DNA of 25,819 nt from Sphaerochaetaceae bacterium (GCA_024405065.1 JAKSPF010000002.1:1-25819); one strand, 5' to 3'; shown: positions 14,540-21,876, counted from the first letter of the stretch. A program made the numbers and translations. The notes: generated by a model from the sequence alone, not told the origin.

Positions 14540-15226
14540 ATGAACATCAGCCTGTGGTTCGGAATGCTAGTCCTGAACTTTTTTCTCATCATGTTTTTTT
14601 TCCGGTTATGGGGTAAAACAGGTCTGACAGTCTGGGTAAACATAAGTTGCATAGTCTCAAACATTCAGGTGATTAAAACCGTTGATTTTTTCGGATTTGA
14701 AGCAACACTCGGGAATATTATCTACGCAACCTGCTTTCTGGCAACCGACATCCTATCGGAATTTTACTCTGAGAAAAAAAAAAAAAAAGCGGTGAATATG
14801 GGACTTTTTTCCCTGATTTCAATGACTCTGCTCATGCAGTGTGCACTTTTTTTCACTCCGTCTGAAAATGATTTTGCCGATCCTGCACTGCACACCATAT
14901 TCAAAATAATGCCGAGAATTGCCGCAGGTTCTCTTGCAGCATACTATATAAGCAACCGTTTTGATATTTTTTCCTACAACCTGCTCAAACGTAAAACTAA
15001 GGGAAAATATATGTGGCTCAGAAATAATCTGTCAACAATGCTGTCTCAGATGCTTGATACCGTAGTTTTCACCTTGTCTGCCTTTGCGGGAGTCTATGAC
15101 AGAAAAATTCTTTTGGAAATAATGCTTACAACATATTTTTTGAAATTGACCGTAGCATTTGCAGACACTCCGGTTCTGTATCTTGCACGCCATTGGATAC
15201 AAAAAGGGAAAATAAAAGACAAATAG
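14540..15226 (+). CDS. VUT/YhhQ family transporter, probable queuosine-precursor uptake
   Basis: This integral membrane protein of 228 residues (from ATG 14540) has about six hydrophobic segments. Family signatures are LATDILSEFYSEK in the second membrane region and NNLSTMLSQMLDTVVF near residue 165. Members of this family (YhhQ, formerly DUF165) import queuosine precursors such as preQ0 or preQ1. The substrate here is inferred. A run of 15 A (14774-14788) encodes five lysines in the loop after the SEFYSE motif and keeps the frame open. A TTG eight codons upstream (14516) extends the frame, but MNISLWFGM is the more likely start. The only purine-rich sequence, AAAGGA, is rather far from it (13 bases). 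Divergent from mfd. Confidence 0.87.
   Translation: MNISLWFGMLVLNFFLIMFFFRLWGKTGLTVWVNISCIVSNIQVIKTVDFFGFEATLGNIIYATCFLATDILSEFYSEKKKKKAVNMGLFSLISMTLLMQCALFFTPSENDFADPALHTIFKIMPRIAAGSLAAYYISNRFDIFSYNLLKRKTKGKYMWLRNNLSTMLSQMLDTVVFTLSAFAGVYDRKILLEIMLTTYFLKLTVAFADTPVLYLARHWIQKGKIKDK
14774..14788 (+). repeat. Poly-A tract of 15 within the VUT gene
   Basis: Fifteen consecutive A bases encode five of the lysines in EKKKKKA. The frame is intact at this length. Tracts this long are prone to replication, transcription and sequencing slippage. Confidence 0.9.
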
Positions 15227-15265
15227 TGTGATTCACAACACATTCTGAAAGAGTTACATCAAATA

Positions 15266-15295
15266 TTGACACTATTATTGAAAATTTTATATCAT
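15266..15295 (+). promoter_or_regulatory. Promoter of nrdR, near-leaderless
   Basis: A consensus TTGACA at 15266-15271 is followed by TATATC (15288-15293, spacer 16) or TATCAT (15290-15295, spacer 18). Only 6-8 bases then remain before the ATG at 15302, and there is no Shine-Dalgarno. Confidence 0.6.
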
Positions 15296-15301
15296 TGCAG
15301 A

Positions 15302-15766
15302 ATGCGTTGTCCGGCGTGCGGTAATACAGAAGATAAAGTCCTTGAAACAAGAGTAACCGGAAACGGTGATGCAATCAGAAGAAGACGTGAATGCATTAAA
15401 TGCGGTTTCCGTTTCACAAGTTACGAACGTGTGGAGGATAAACCCATTACCGTAATAAAGAAAAACGGAAATACACAGGTATTTGACAGAAATAAAGTTG
15501 AACGCAGTATCAGGGTATGCACGGATAAACGGAACATAAGTCAGGAAACAATAGAAAACCTTGTTCAGAGCGTTGAAGATTCGGTTAAAATTCTGGCCGG
15601 TTCAAAACATGAAATCTCCAGTGCTTCAATCGGAGAAGAGATCTTGAGACAACTGTACAATGTAGATGCTGTGGCTTATGTTCGTTTTGCATCCGTCTAC
15701 CGTGCATTCAATAACGTAAACCAGTTCATAGATGAAATCAAAAGTCTCTCTCCTCTCTCTCCCTGA
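15302..15766 (+). CDS. nrdR: Transcriptional repressor NrdR
   Basis: This 154-residue regulator represses ribonucleotide reductase genes in response to bound dATP/ATP. The N-terminal zinc ribbon has Cys3, Cys6, Cys31 and Cys34 (MRCPACG and CIKCGFRF). The ATP-cone domain follows, with VIKKNG, FDRNKVERSI and VAYVRFASVYRAF. ATG 15302 was chosen because it gives the family's normal MRCP start; the upstream extension to TTG 15266 would begin inside the -35 box. No nrd structural gene is in the window, so its targets lie elsewhere. The short C-terminal SLSPLSP tail looks like normal variation. Confidence 0.96.
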   Translation: MRCPACGNTEDKVLETRVTGNGDAIRRRRECIKCGFRFTSYERVEDKPITVIKKNGNTQVFDRNKVERSIRVCTDKRNISQETIENLVQSVEDSVKILAGSKHEISSASIGEEILRQLYNVDAVAYVRFASVYRAFNNVNQFIDEIKSLSPLSP

Positions 15767-15779
15767 CAGACGGTTGTTG

Positions 15780-15824
15780 AAAAAAAAACAACACAAAGAG
15801 AGCAATTACCCGCTCCCTTTGTGT
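15780..15824 (-). terminator. Terminator for the epimerase transcript
   Basis: The stem is ACACAAAGAGAGC (15791-15803) against GCTCCCTTTGTGT (15812-15824), with one mismatch. On the minus strand it is followed, after TTG, by nine T residues (the A run at 15780-15788). It also lies just after the nrdR stop but lacks a T tract in the plus direction. Confidence 0.8.
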
Positions 15825-15839
15825 GTATGGGGTATAAAA

Positions 15840-16847
15840 TCAGACAATCTTTCCTGTTTTTTTCAGCCATGCGATTTCATCGGAAACCGTTTCTTCATAA
15901 CTTCTGGGGTTGTATCCGAGTTCTTTTTGTGCTTTTGAATAATCAAAAACATTGTTACGGGCAAGATTCCAGATGCTGAATTTTGTCAATAACGGTTTTT
16001 TGCCGGTTTTTTTTGCTCGCTTCTCCAAAACATCAGCCATAGTGTATGCCATCTTTATAGGCAGGAAAAATCGTATCTTCTTGCAATGAGCCTGATTTAC
16101 AAGAATTCTTGAAAAATCACGGAAAGACACAACCTCATTACCGAGAATATAACATTCCCCTTTTCTGCCCTTTTCACTTGCGGCAATCAGCCCGTCAGCC
16201 AAATCACGTACATCACTAAGATTAAAAGAACCGTCAATTCCGGCGGGCATCTTCCCATTGATGATGTCAATAACCGTTTTTGTAGTTTCACTTACCGAAA
16301 AATCTTCCGGACCGAGAATACCGGTAGGATGAACCACACTTGCATCAAGACCGGATTTTGCAGCATCCAAAACCAGTTGGGTTGCAAGGGCCTTGGATTG
16401 ACTGTAACAATCCTTCAGACCTTCAGCAGAAAAATGGGAAATTTCCCTGATTACGTTTCCTTTCGGAAGCTCGGGAATGGCACCGGTACTTGAACAGTAA
16501 ACAAGTTTCTTAACATTGTATTTTTTACAAAGTGCAATGATATTTTCCGTTCCTCCCACATTCACATCCATAACCTTCCGGTTATACTCCGGATTCACAG
16601 TAACAATACTGGCTATATGAAGAACTATTATTTCCGAATTTTCCGGAACTCTGAACAACTGTTCAAGACTGTTCAGATTACACAGATCGCCTTCAACTAT
16701 TTCCGCTTCTCTCGGAACATACTTCATAGCCGGATCGTTCTTCAAAACAAAAGCACGGACTTTTTCTCCGCTGTTGACTAATTTTCTGCAGACAGTACCT
16801 CCGAGAAACCCTGCTGCTCCGGTAACCAGATAAACTTTATTACTCAT
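15840..16847 (-). CDS. NAD(P)-dependent epimerase/dehydratase or reductase, extended SDR family
   Basis: This 335-residue Rossmann-fold enzyme has the cofactor loop TGAAGFLG at 9-16, the acidic stretch VEGDL at 51-55, and VDVNVGGT-like MDVNVGGT at 93-100. The catalytic residues are Ser119/Ser120 in VYCSSTG and YSQSK at 148-152 (Tyr148, Lys152). VVHPTGILGPED near 175 is typical of the dihydroflavonol-reductase/3-beta-hydroxysteroid-dehydrogenase-like branch of extended SDRs. The substrate cannot be told from the sequence. A strong ribosome binding site, AGGAGGTG, lies 7 bases before the ATG. The gene is a single transcription unit ending in its own terminator, and no sugar-biosynthesis genes flank it. 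Confidence 0.88.
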   Translation of the reverse strand: MSNKVYLVTGAAGFLGGTVCRKLVNSGEKVRAFVLKNDPAMKYVPREAEIVEGDLCNLNSLEQLFRVPENSEIIVLHIASIVTVNPEYNRKVMDVNVGGTENIIALCKKYNVKKLVYCSSTGAIPELPKGNVIREISHFSAEGLKDCYSQSKALATQLVLDAAKSGLDASVVHPTGILGPEDFSVSETTKTVIDIINGKMPAGIDGSFNLSDVRDLADGLIAASEKGRKGECYILGNEVVSFRDFSRILVNQAHCKKIRFFLPIKMAYTMADVLEKRAKKTGKKPLLTKFSIWNLARNNVFDYSKAQKELGYNPRSYEETVSDEIAWLKKTGKIV

Positions 16848-16963
16848 ACAAACACCTCCTATGTCTTATGAACAACCGTAATATACAAGGTGTTTTTTTA
16901 AGAATTGTTTTTGAAATGTTAATTTTTTGTTAAAGAGCCGATTTTGTAATTTTCTCAGGAAAT

Positions 16964-17752
16964 TTATTTACAAATCAGGGTGAATGTAGAACCGACACCG
17001 GGTTCACTGTTTACATTGATCTCATATCCGAGAATATCGGAAATTTTTTTCACCATAGCCAGACCGAGTCCGTTACCCTGTAAATTGTGAGAAGTTTCTC
17101 CCTGATAAAATTTTTCAAAAATATGGTTACACGTCTTACTGTCCATTCCGCAACCTGTGTCACGTACGCTGATAACAACTTTTTCATTGCTTGTTCCGTA
17201 TACCGTTATTCCGACAGTTCCGTTTTTTTCGGTAAATTTCACGGCATTGGATATAAGATTGTTGATAACAATTTTCAAAAGTTCACTATCGGAAAAAAAG
17301 GTCAGCTCATCGGAAATATCGGTTTCTATATTCAACTCTTTTTCTTCCCAAATCTGCTCAAAATTCAACATACATTCACAAACAAGCTCACCTACGTTTA
17401 TTTCCTTCAAATCTGTAAAAATTTTCTGGTTTTCAAGCTTATTCAGTTTCAGAATATTTGCAATCAGTGAAGAAAGTTTGAATGTCTGACTTTCAATCTG
17501 CCTGAAATATTCGTATCTTTCCTGCTCGTTGAGATTCGGATTCTCTGCTAAAGTTACATAATTCTGGATGACGGTAAGCGGTGTTTTCAGTTCGTGAGAT
17601 ACATTGGAAATGAAATCAGTGCGCAATGTTTCCACACTGCTCAGTTCCTCAACCATTTTGTTCAGATTTTCTTTGATTGATTCATACCCGTAAAAATCAA
17701 CTTTATCGTTTCTTTTTTTTTTTTTTTTTTTATAATCAACCTTTGAAACCAT
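16964..17752 (-). CDS. Sensor histidine kinase, cytoplasmic catalytic part (N-terminus disrupted)
   Basis: From Met at 17752 the frame encodes 262 residues: a HAMP-like linker, then the dimerisation/phosphoacceptor helix with FISNVSHELKTPL (His53). The ATP-binding domain follows, with NNLISNAVKF (N box), DTGCGM (G1), FEKFYQG (F box) and GNGLGLAMVKKI (G2). All catalytic motifs are present. The kinase should pair with the response regulator just upstream. The same frame upstream (18022 to 17834) encodes the N-terminal membrane segment but is interrupted by TGA codons. A second membrane helix expected before the HAMP region cannot be found. Seven codons after Met17752 begins an A19 tract encoding six lysines. 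Either this is a pseudogene, the gene varies by slippage, or the assembly is wrong here. No ribosome binding site precedes 17752. Confidence 0.75.
   Translation of the reverse strand: MVSKVDYKKKKKKRNDKVDFYGYESIKENLNKMVEELSSVETLRTDFISNVSHELKTPLTVIQNYVTLAENPNLNEQERYEYFRQIESQTFKLSSLIANILKLNKLENQKIFTDLKEINVGELVCECMLNFEQIWEEKELNIETDISDELTFFSDSELLKIVINNLISNAVKFTEKNGTVGITVYGTSNEKVVISVRDTGCGMDSKTCNHIFEKFYQGETSHNLQGNGLGLAMVKKISDILGYEINVNSEPGVGSTFTLICK
17713..17731 (-). repeat. A19 homopolymer in the histidine kinase reading frame
   Basis: Nineteen consecutive T on the plus strand (A on the coding strand) encode a lysine run within the HAMP-like linker. With 19 A, the downstream kinase is in the same frame as the original ATG at 18022. 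A length of 20 or 17 would instead connect it to the open frame containing KPKVDTSTDAKN, which spans the region where the original frame is stopped. Confidence 0.9.
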
Positions 17753-17833
17753 TTCTTTAAAATTGTGAATTTCCCTGTTTTGTCTTTCATTGTTGAATTT
17801 TTTGCATCAGTACTTGTGTCTACTTTTGGTTTT

Positions 17834-18022
17834 TCACAAAATGAAAATGTTGATGAAAACACGCGGCGCTCTCAATCTTATTGCCTGTTCAGGAATATCA
17901 AGATTCTGAAAAAACAAAATGATATTTGCTGCAGAGACAAAGCATATACCGAGAAAAAATAAAAAAAACGACAGACAGTTTATCACATTTGCTTTTTTGA
18001 AATCTTTTGAGTTGATCTTCAT
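17834..18022 (-). pseudogene. N-terminal fragment of the sensor histidine kinase
   Basis: This 62-codon frame starts with ATG at 18022, which overlaps the response regulator stop as ATGA, the usual arrangement of a coupled regulator-kinase pair. It encodes a first membrane helix (INCLSFFLFFLGICFVSAAN, about 14-33) and a short segment ending VFINIFIL, then TGA at 17836-17834 and a second TGA 12 codons later. It is in the same frame as the kinase domain at 16964-17752, so the interruption lies at the membrane-helix-2 region. I read it as the detached 5' end of the kinase gene. Confidence 0.65.
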
Positions 18023-18705
18023 AAAGTCCCCTGTTTGTTTATTACCGCTTTATATCCGAGTCCGTGTACGGTCTGAATTTCAAAGTCACTGCAAGCTGAC
18101 AGTTTATCCCGTAGCTTTGTAATATAAACGTCAACAACTCTGGGAGAAGCTTCTGACTCGCTGTCCCAAAATTCACTCATCAGCTGTAATCTGGTAAATG
18201 TTTTTTTAGGATATGACAAGAGCTTATAAATAAGATCAAATTCACGGACAGTGAGAGTTACCTCTTCACCGTCAATATAAGCACTGTGTTCTTCCGAATC
18301 CAATTTCAGGGAGCCCACTATCAGTTTTTTTTCCGTATTTATGCGTGAACGTCTTAAAATTGCTTCAATTCTCATCTGCAACTCCGGCAAAAGAAGAGGC
18401 TTTACCATATAATCATCAATACCTGATTCAAAACCTTTTATTTTGGATTCAATGTCTTCTCTGGCTGTCATGAAAATAATCGGAATTGAAGGAAAAATTT
18501 TTCTTATTTCCTTAGCAAATTCATACCCGTCAATTTGGGGCATCATAATATCGGAAATAACAAGATTGAAATCAACATCTTCCATTCTATCGTAGGCATC
18601 AGCGGCGTTGAATACACCTGTGGCTTCGTACCCTTTCAGATTAAGAAAAGTACAAACAGTCTTATTCAGAGCCTTATCATCTTCAACAACAAGAATTTTT
18701 ATCAT
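18019..18705 (-). CDS. OmpR/PhoB-family response regulator
   Basis: This intact 228-residue two-component regulator has a receiver domain with the acidic pocket Glu8-Asp9-Asp10 (VVEDD), phosphoacceptor Asp52 in ISDIMMP, Thr80 in FMTARED and Lys102 in MVKPLLL. The C-terminal winged helix has LTVREFDLIYKLL, LMSEFWDSES, RVVDVYITKLRDKL and VHGLGYKAV. It binds DNA, but no target is recognisable in the window. Its stop overlaps the kinase ATG (ATGA), so the kinase was translated by coupling. With the kinase N-terminus broken, input to this regulator may be lost or may come from another kinase. Only a weak ribosome binding site (GGTGAAGAAG) precedes the ATG. Confidence 0.95.
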   Translation of the reverse strand: MIKILVVEDDKALNKTVCTFLNLKGYEATGVFNAADAYDRMEDVDFNLVISDIMMPQIDGYEFAKEIRKIFPSIPIIFMTAREDIESKIKGFESGIDDYMVKPLLLPELQMRIEAILRRSRINTEKKLIVGSLKLDSEEHSAYIDGEEVTLTVREFDLIYKLLSYPKKTFTRLQLMSEFWDSESEASPRVVDVYITKLRDKLSACSDFEIQTVHGLGYKAVINKQGTL

Positions 18706-18722
18706 GCTTCTTCACCGCACAA

Positions 18723-18752
18723 ATGATAAACTTTTGGAATCTTCAATTTCAA
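18723..18752 (-). promoter_or_regulatory. Possible promoter of the response regulator-kinase genes
   Basis: On the minus strand, TTGAAA (18752-18747), an 18-base spacer and TATCAT (18728-18723). The -10 box ends 17 bases before the ATG at 18705, giving a leader of about 10 bases. Confidence 0.45.
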
Positions 18753-18822
18753 TATGTGTGCACCGGGAAACCTTCAAAACTCCCCTCACAATGCTCAGTT
18801 TTGCAAGCACTCCCTCACCTAT

Positions 18823-18863
18823 AAAAAAATGCCGCAGTTACGGAAAACCGTACCTGCAGCATT
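18823..18863 (-). terminator. Rho-independent terminator of the 5'-nucleotidase gene
   Basis: On the minus strand, ATGCTGCAGGTACGG and CCGTAACTGCGGCAT form a 15-base stem with two imperfect pairs around a TTTT loop, followed by seven T. It lies about 25 bases after the stop. Confidence 0.85.
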
Positions 18864-18887
18864 TCATACAGATGTCTATCTATATAA

Positions 18888-20510
18888 TCACTTAATTGTG
18901 ATTCTTCCCTGAGGCGCAGCATATTCTGCTCCGATTTTTCCTCCGAGAATTTCTGTAACATAATCCATAACAGCAACATCCATTGCAATACTTGTATCAA
19001 AGGTCTTGCCGGCTTCATAGGCTGCTCTGAATGCATAGTAAGTATCTCCACCCACCTGACAGAAATTGTTGGTAACAACAGCATAGGTTGCTTTGGCATC
19101 AAACGGCTTTCCGTTGATGCTGTCAATTGTCACTCTGTTGATTGACTTCGGACCGTAGAATGTTGATTCGGGATACTGAGCACCCTTATCGTACGGCTTT
19201 GAAGTATCAATTGTCATTTTCATACCTGCAATCTGGGGGAAACCTCCTTCCGTTCCGGGAAGTGCAAATGTTGAGGCTTCAAGAGCTTCAAGAAGCTCGG
19301 CACCTGTAACATAAACAACAGCAATGGTATTACCGAAAGGAAGAACCGTAGTCACGTCAGCCTTTGTAACAGGACCTTTGTGAATCCATGCACGTATTCC
19401 GCCCCCGTTTGTTATGGCAAGAACATTCTCTGCCGGAACATTCAACTCACCGCCGGCATTCTTTACGCTCCAGAGCATTGCATCGGTAATAAGGTCTCCG
19501 TTGTTTGATTCTGCGGCTCTGTTTGCAGGCTTGTCAGCGTTCAGTTCAACTTCGCTTTCGGCAAAAGTCTTTTTGTACTCGGCATCTACACTGTCAACTA
19601 TTTCCTGAGCAAAACCCGTGACATAGGCACTGGTCATTTCCTTTAAATCACCTTCAGGAACAAGGTAGTGATCTTCAATTTTCTTTGTTGCATTATCAAT
19701 CACAATAACACCGATATTTTCAAACTTGGTACCGGTTGACTGAATCGGCTGTCCGCTCTCTCCGGACGTCATCACTGTGTGTGAGTGACCGTCAATGACA
19801 AAGTCTACGCCTTCAACGGCATTCCACAGATAGTAAGACTTATACTCTGCAGATTCATCGTCAACTCCGAGATGCCCGAGACAAATCACTATATCGGCAG
19901 ACTTTGAAAGTTTTGCCGCAGTTTTCTTTGCAATGGCAAAAAACTCTTCGTGTTCCGGGAACTGAAGCGTTCTTATGAGTCCGGGATTTACCTTTGTCAT
20001 TGTCTGAGGGGTCAACATTCCGAAGAAAGCAATCTTCATGTTTCCGACTTTGTATATCGCATAGGGATCAAAAAGAGGCTTGCCGTTTTCGTATATGTTT
20101 GCACAGATGACTTTGAATGTTGCATTGGCAAGGTTATTCTTCAAAACCTCAGAACCGTAATCAAATTCATGGTTTCCGAGACCTGCAATATCATAACCCA
20201 CCGCATTCATCACTGTTACGGCATTTGCGCCCTTTGATGAACTCACGTATACAGAACCCTGACTGAAATCACCGTCGTCAACGGTAAGCACAGTAGCACC
20301 TTCATTCTGAAAATACTCCTTCAAACCGGCCATGTATGTATACTTTGCAATAGCGCCGTGTACATCATTTGAATGAAGGATGACCGTCTTTCCGGCAAAC
20401 TTTCCGTCTGCAGTATTTACAGGCTTTGAGATTGACTGACAGGAAACAAGAACCATAACCGTCAGCACCGCAAGAGCAACTGTAAAAATCCTTTTGAGAT
20501 TTTTTCTCAT
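18888..20510 (-). CDS. 5'-nucleotidase/2',3'-cyclic phosphodiesterase-type lipoprotein
   Basis: This 540-residue exported nucleotidase has a signal peptide MRKNLKR plus a hydrophobic run ending VLVSC, placing a lipid-modifiable Cys at residue 24. The metallophosphoesterase domain shows SNDVHG (Asp49, His51), DDGDFSQG (Asp81), GNHEFDYG (Asn113-His114), CLGHLG and DGHSHT. The C-terminal nucleotide-binding domain has NNGDLITDAM, AITNGGGIRAWI and VLPFGNTI. It should dephosphorylate external nucleotides to nucleosides. ATG 20510 is preceded by GGAGGTGATT, an almost perfect anti-16S match, so the upstream extension to 20567 is rejected. It is divergent from the nucleoside receptor gene, which fits a joint scavenging role. 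Confidence 0.94.
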   Translation of the reverse strand: MRKNLKRIFTVALAVLTVMVLVSCQSISKPVNTADGKFAGKTVILHSNDVHGAIAKYTYMAGLKEYFQNEGATVLTVDDGDFSQGSVYVSSSKGANAVTVMNAVGYDIAGLGNHEFDYGSEVLKNNLANATFKVICANIYENGKPLFDPYAIYKVGNMKIAFFGMLTPQTMTKVNPGLIRTLQFPEHEEFFAIAKKTAAKLSKSADIVICLGHLGVDDESAEYKSYYLWNAVEGVDFVIDGHSHTVMTSGESGQPIQSTGTKFENIGVIVIDNATKKIEDHYLVPEGDLKEMTSAYVTGFAQEIVDSVDAEYKKTFAESEVELNADKPANRAAESNNGDLITDAMLWSVKNAGGELNVPAENVLAITNGGGIRAWIHKGPVTKADVTTVLPFGNTIAVVYVTGAELLEALEASTFALPGTEGGFPQIAGMKMTIDTSKPYDKGAQYPESTFYGPKSINRVTIDSINGKPFDAKATYAVVTNNFCQVGGDTYYAFRAAYEAGKTFDTSIAMDVAVMDYVTEILGGKIGAEYAAPQGRITIK

Positions 20511-20537
20511 AATCACCTCCGAGTAAAACTCAAACTG

Positions 20538-20567
20538 ATTATATACCAACAAAGACAGGTTTGTCAT
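20538..20567 (-). promoter_or_regulatory. Promoter of the 5'-nucleotidase gene
   Basis: On the minus strand, ATGACA (20567-20562), an 18-base spacer and consensus TATAAT (20543-20538), followed by a leader of about 20 bases and a very strong ribosome binding site. Confidence 0.6.
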
Positions 20568-20600
20568 TGAACATTTGACTTTTTTTCTGTACGTGACTTA

Positions 20601-20629
20601 TTGCAAAAGCGCATGCAAGCAATTAGAAT
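20601..20629 (+). promoter_or_regulatory. Promoter of the BMP/PnrA-like receptor gene
   Basis: TTGCAA (20601-20606), a 17-base spacer and TAGAAT (20624-20629). The spacer contains GCATGCAA, which recurs at 20659-20666 in the leader. Confidence 0.5.
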
Positions 20630-20635
20630 GTGAGG

Positions 20636-20669
20636 AAATTGCAGTGAGCATTTCAACTGCATGCAATTT
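20636..20669 (+). promoter_or_regulatory. Leader hairpin abutting the receptor ribosome binding site
   Basis: AAATTGCA (20636-20643) is the reverse complement of TGCAATTT (20662-20669). An alternative inner pairing is TGCAGT (20640-20645) with ACTGCA (20656-20661). The stem ends immediately before GGAGG (20670-20674), so folding could affect ribosome access. The role is inferred. Confidence 0.4.
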
Positions 20670-20679
20670 GGAGGAAAAA

Positions 20680-21783
20680 ATGAAAAAAACATTATCAGTA
20701 CTTCTTGTTCTGATTGTTGCGTTTTCGGTCTTTGCGAAAGGCAGTACCGAAACCAAAACGGCAACGTACAGAGTTGCCATGGTAACCGATTACGGCGACA
20801 TTACAGATCAGAGTTTCAACCAGATTACGTATGAGGCATGTAGAGATTTTTCTGCTGATTACGGTATTGATTTCAATTATTTCAAACCCGCCGGAGACTC
20901 GGATGCAGACAGACAGGCTTCAATAGAAAAAGCCATTGACCAGGGCTACAACATCATTGTAACACCGGGCTTTGCATTTGCAGGAGCGGTCAAGGCAACC
21001 GCAGGAGACAATCCGGACATCAAGTTCATTACCCTTGATGTCGGCGAAGGAGACTGGGGAGATTACAAACTTCCCGCTAACGTCTATTCTGCAGTTTATG
21101 CCGAGCAGTACAGCGGATTTATGGCAGGATATGCTGCAGTTAAGATGGGTTTCACCAAACTCGGCTTCCTCGGAGGAATGGCAGCACCGGCAGTTAAACG
21201 TTACGGATACGGTTTTGTGCAGGGTGCAGACCAGGCAGCTACAGAGCTCGGAAAGAAAATTGAATTGAAGTATATTTACGGAAACCAGTTTTTCGGGGAT
21301 CCGGATATAACCGCTGCAATGGAAACATGGTATGCTGCAGGAACACAGGTTGTTTTTGCATGCGGTGGAGGTATTTGGACTTCCGCGGCAGAAGCAGCAG
21401 CCAAATACAATCAGAAAATTATCGGAGTTGACGTTGATCAGCAGTCCATCATTGACGGAAAGTTCGGCAACGGGCTGACAGTTACTTCTGCAATCAAGGG
21501 ACTTCGTCCTGCAACATACAACACTCTTGCAGATGTAATCCGCAACGACAACTGGGGAAAATACAGTGGCAAGCAGGAAACACTCGGTTTGATTTCAGCT
21601 ACAGATCCTTACGCCAACTATGTCGGAATTGGAGAGTCAACACAGTTCAATTCGGGTTTCTCAAAAGAAGATCTTGTTACTCTTACCGGAAAACTTTTCA
21701 ACAGACAGTACAAGGTTAATGATGAGACTGTTGAACCGGTAACAAAGTCATTTAAATTTGAAGATTTAGGATTCATCAAATAA
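20680..21783 (+). CDS. pnrA: BMP-family purine nucleoside receptor (PnrA/TmpC-like)
   Basis: This 367-residue periplasmic substrate-binding protein belongs to the basic membrane protein (BMP) family. The family motif VTDYGDITDQSFNQ follows the signal peptide; GFAFAGAVKATA, LDVGEGDWGDY and FLGGMAAPAVKRYGYGF are further typical blocks. T. pallidum PnrA (Tp0319, TmpC) binds purine nucleosides, and I transfer that ligand by inference. The signal peptide MKKTLSVLLVLIVAFSVFA ends in KGSTE with no Cys, so this looks like a soluble secreted receptor, unlike the PnrA lipoprotein. ATG 20680 follows GGAGG; the open frame upstream to 20575 crosses the promoter. A terminator separates it from the transporter genes downstream. 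Confidence 0.92.
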   Translation: MKKTLSVLLVLIVAFSVFAKGSTETKTATYRVAMVTDYGDITDQSFNQITYEACRDFSADYGIDFNYFKPAGDSDADRQASIEKAIDQGYNIIVTPGFAFAGAVKATAGDNPDIKFITLDVGEGDWGDYKLPANVYSAVYAEQYSGFMAGYAAVKMGFTKLGFLGGMAAPAVKRYGYGFVQGADQAATELGKKIELKYIYGNQFFGDPDITAAMETWYAAGTQVVFACGGGIWTSAAEAAAKYNQKIIGVDVDQQSIIDGKFGNGLTVTSAIKGLRPATYNTLADVIRNDNWGKYSGKQETLGLISATDPYANYVGIGESTQFNSGFSKEDLVTLTGKLFNRQYKVNDETVEPVTKSFKFEDLGFIK

Positions 21784-21809
21784 TCCGCAAAAACGTGTTG
21801 TTTTCACCG

Positions 21810-21844
21810 GAAATGCGACTAAAGCAGTCGCATTTCTTTTTTTT
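21810..21844 (+). terminator. Terminator/attenuator between receptor and transporter genes
   Basis: GAAATGCGAC (21810-21819) pairs perfectly with GTCGCATTTC (21827-21836) across a 7-base loop, followed by eight T. It would let the receptor be made in excess of the membrane transporter. Confidence 0.88.
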
Positions 21845-21867
21845 AGTCGCATTTCCCTTCCTTTGTA

Positions 21868-21876
21868 TGTTATAAT
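21868..21876 (+). promoter_or_regulatory. Extended -10 promoter of the ABC transporter genes
   Basis: TGTTATAAT (21868-21876) is an extended -10 with consensus TATAAT; no good -35 box is visible. The leader of about 45 bases contains GAGGAGGA before the ATG at 21928. Confidence 0.5.

Noticed and set aside
17765..17962. A plus-strand open frame with a membrane-like start (VEFFASVLVSTFGF), suggesting an invertible segment restoring the kinase membrane helix between TTGTGAA and TTCACAA
   Set aside because: The 7-bp repeats do exist, but inverting the segment between them does not give an open frame at either junction. Hydrophobic antisense readings of Lys-rich coding DNA are expected by chance.
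20575..20679. Upstream extension of the BMP receptor frame
   Set aside because: It adds 35 residues before a proper signal peptide and crosses the promoter; GGAGG precedes ATG 20680.
20570..20680. Purine riboswitch before the nucleoside receptor
   Set aside because: The conserved junction and loop pattern of purine riboswitches is not visible, and the leader is too short once the promoter is placed at 20601-20629.
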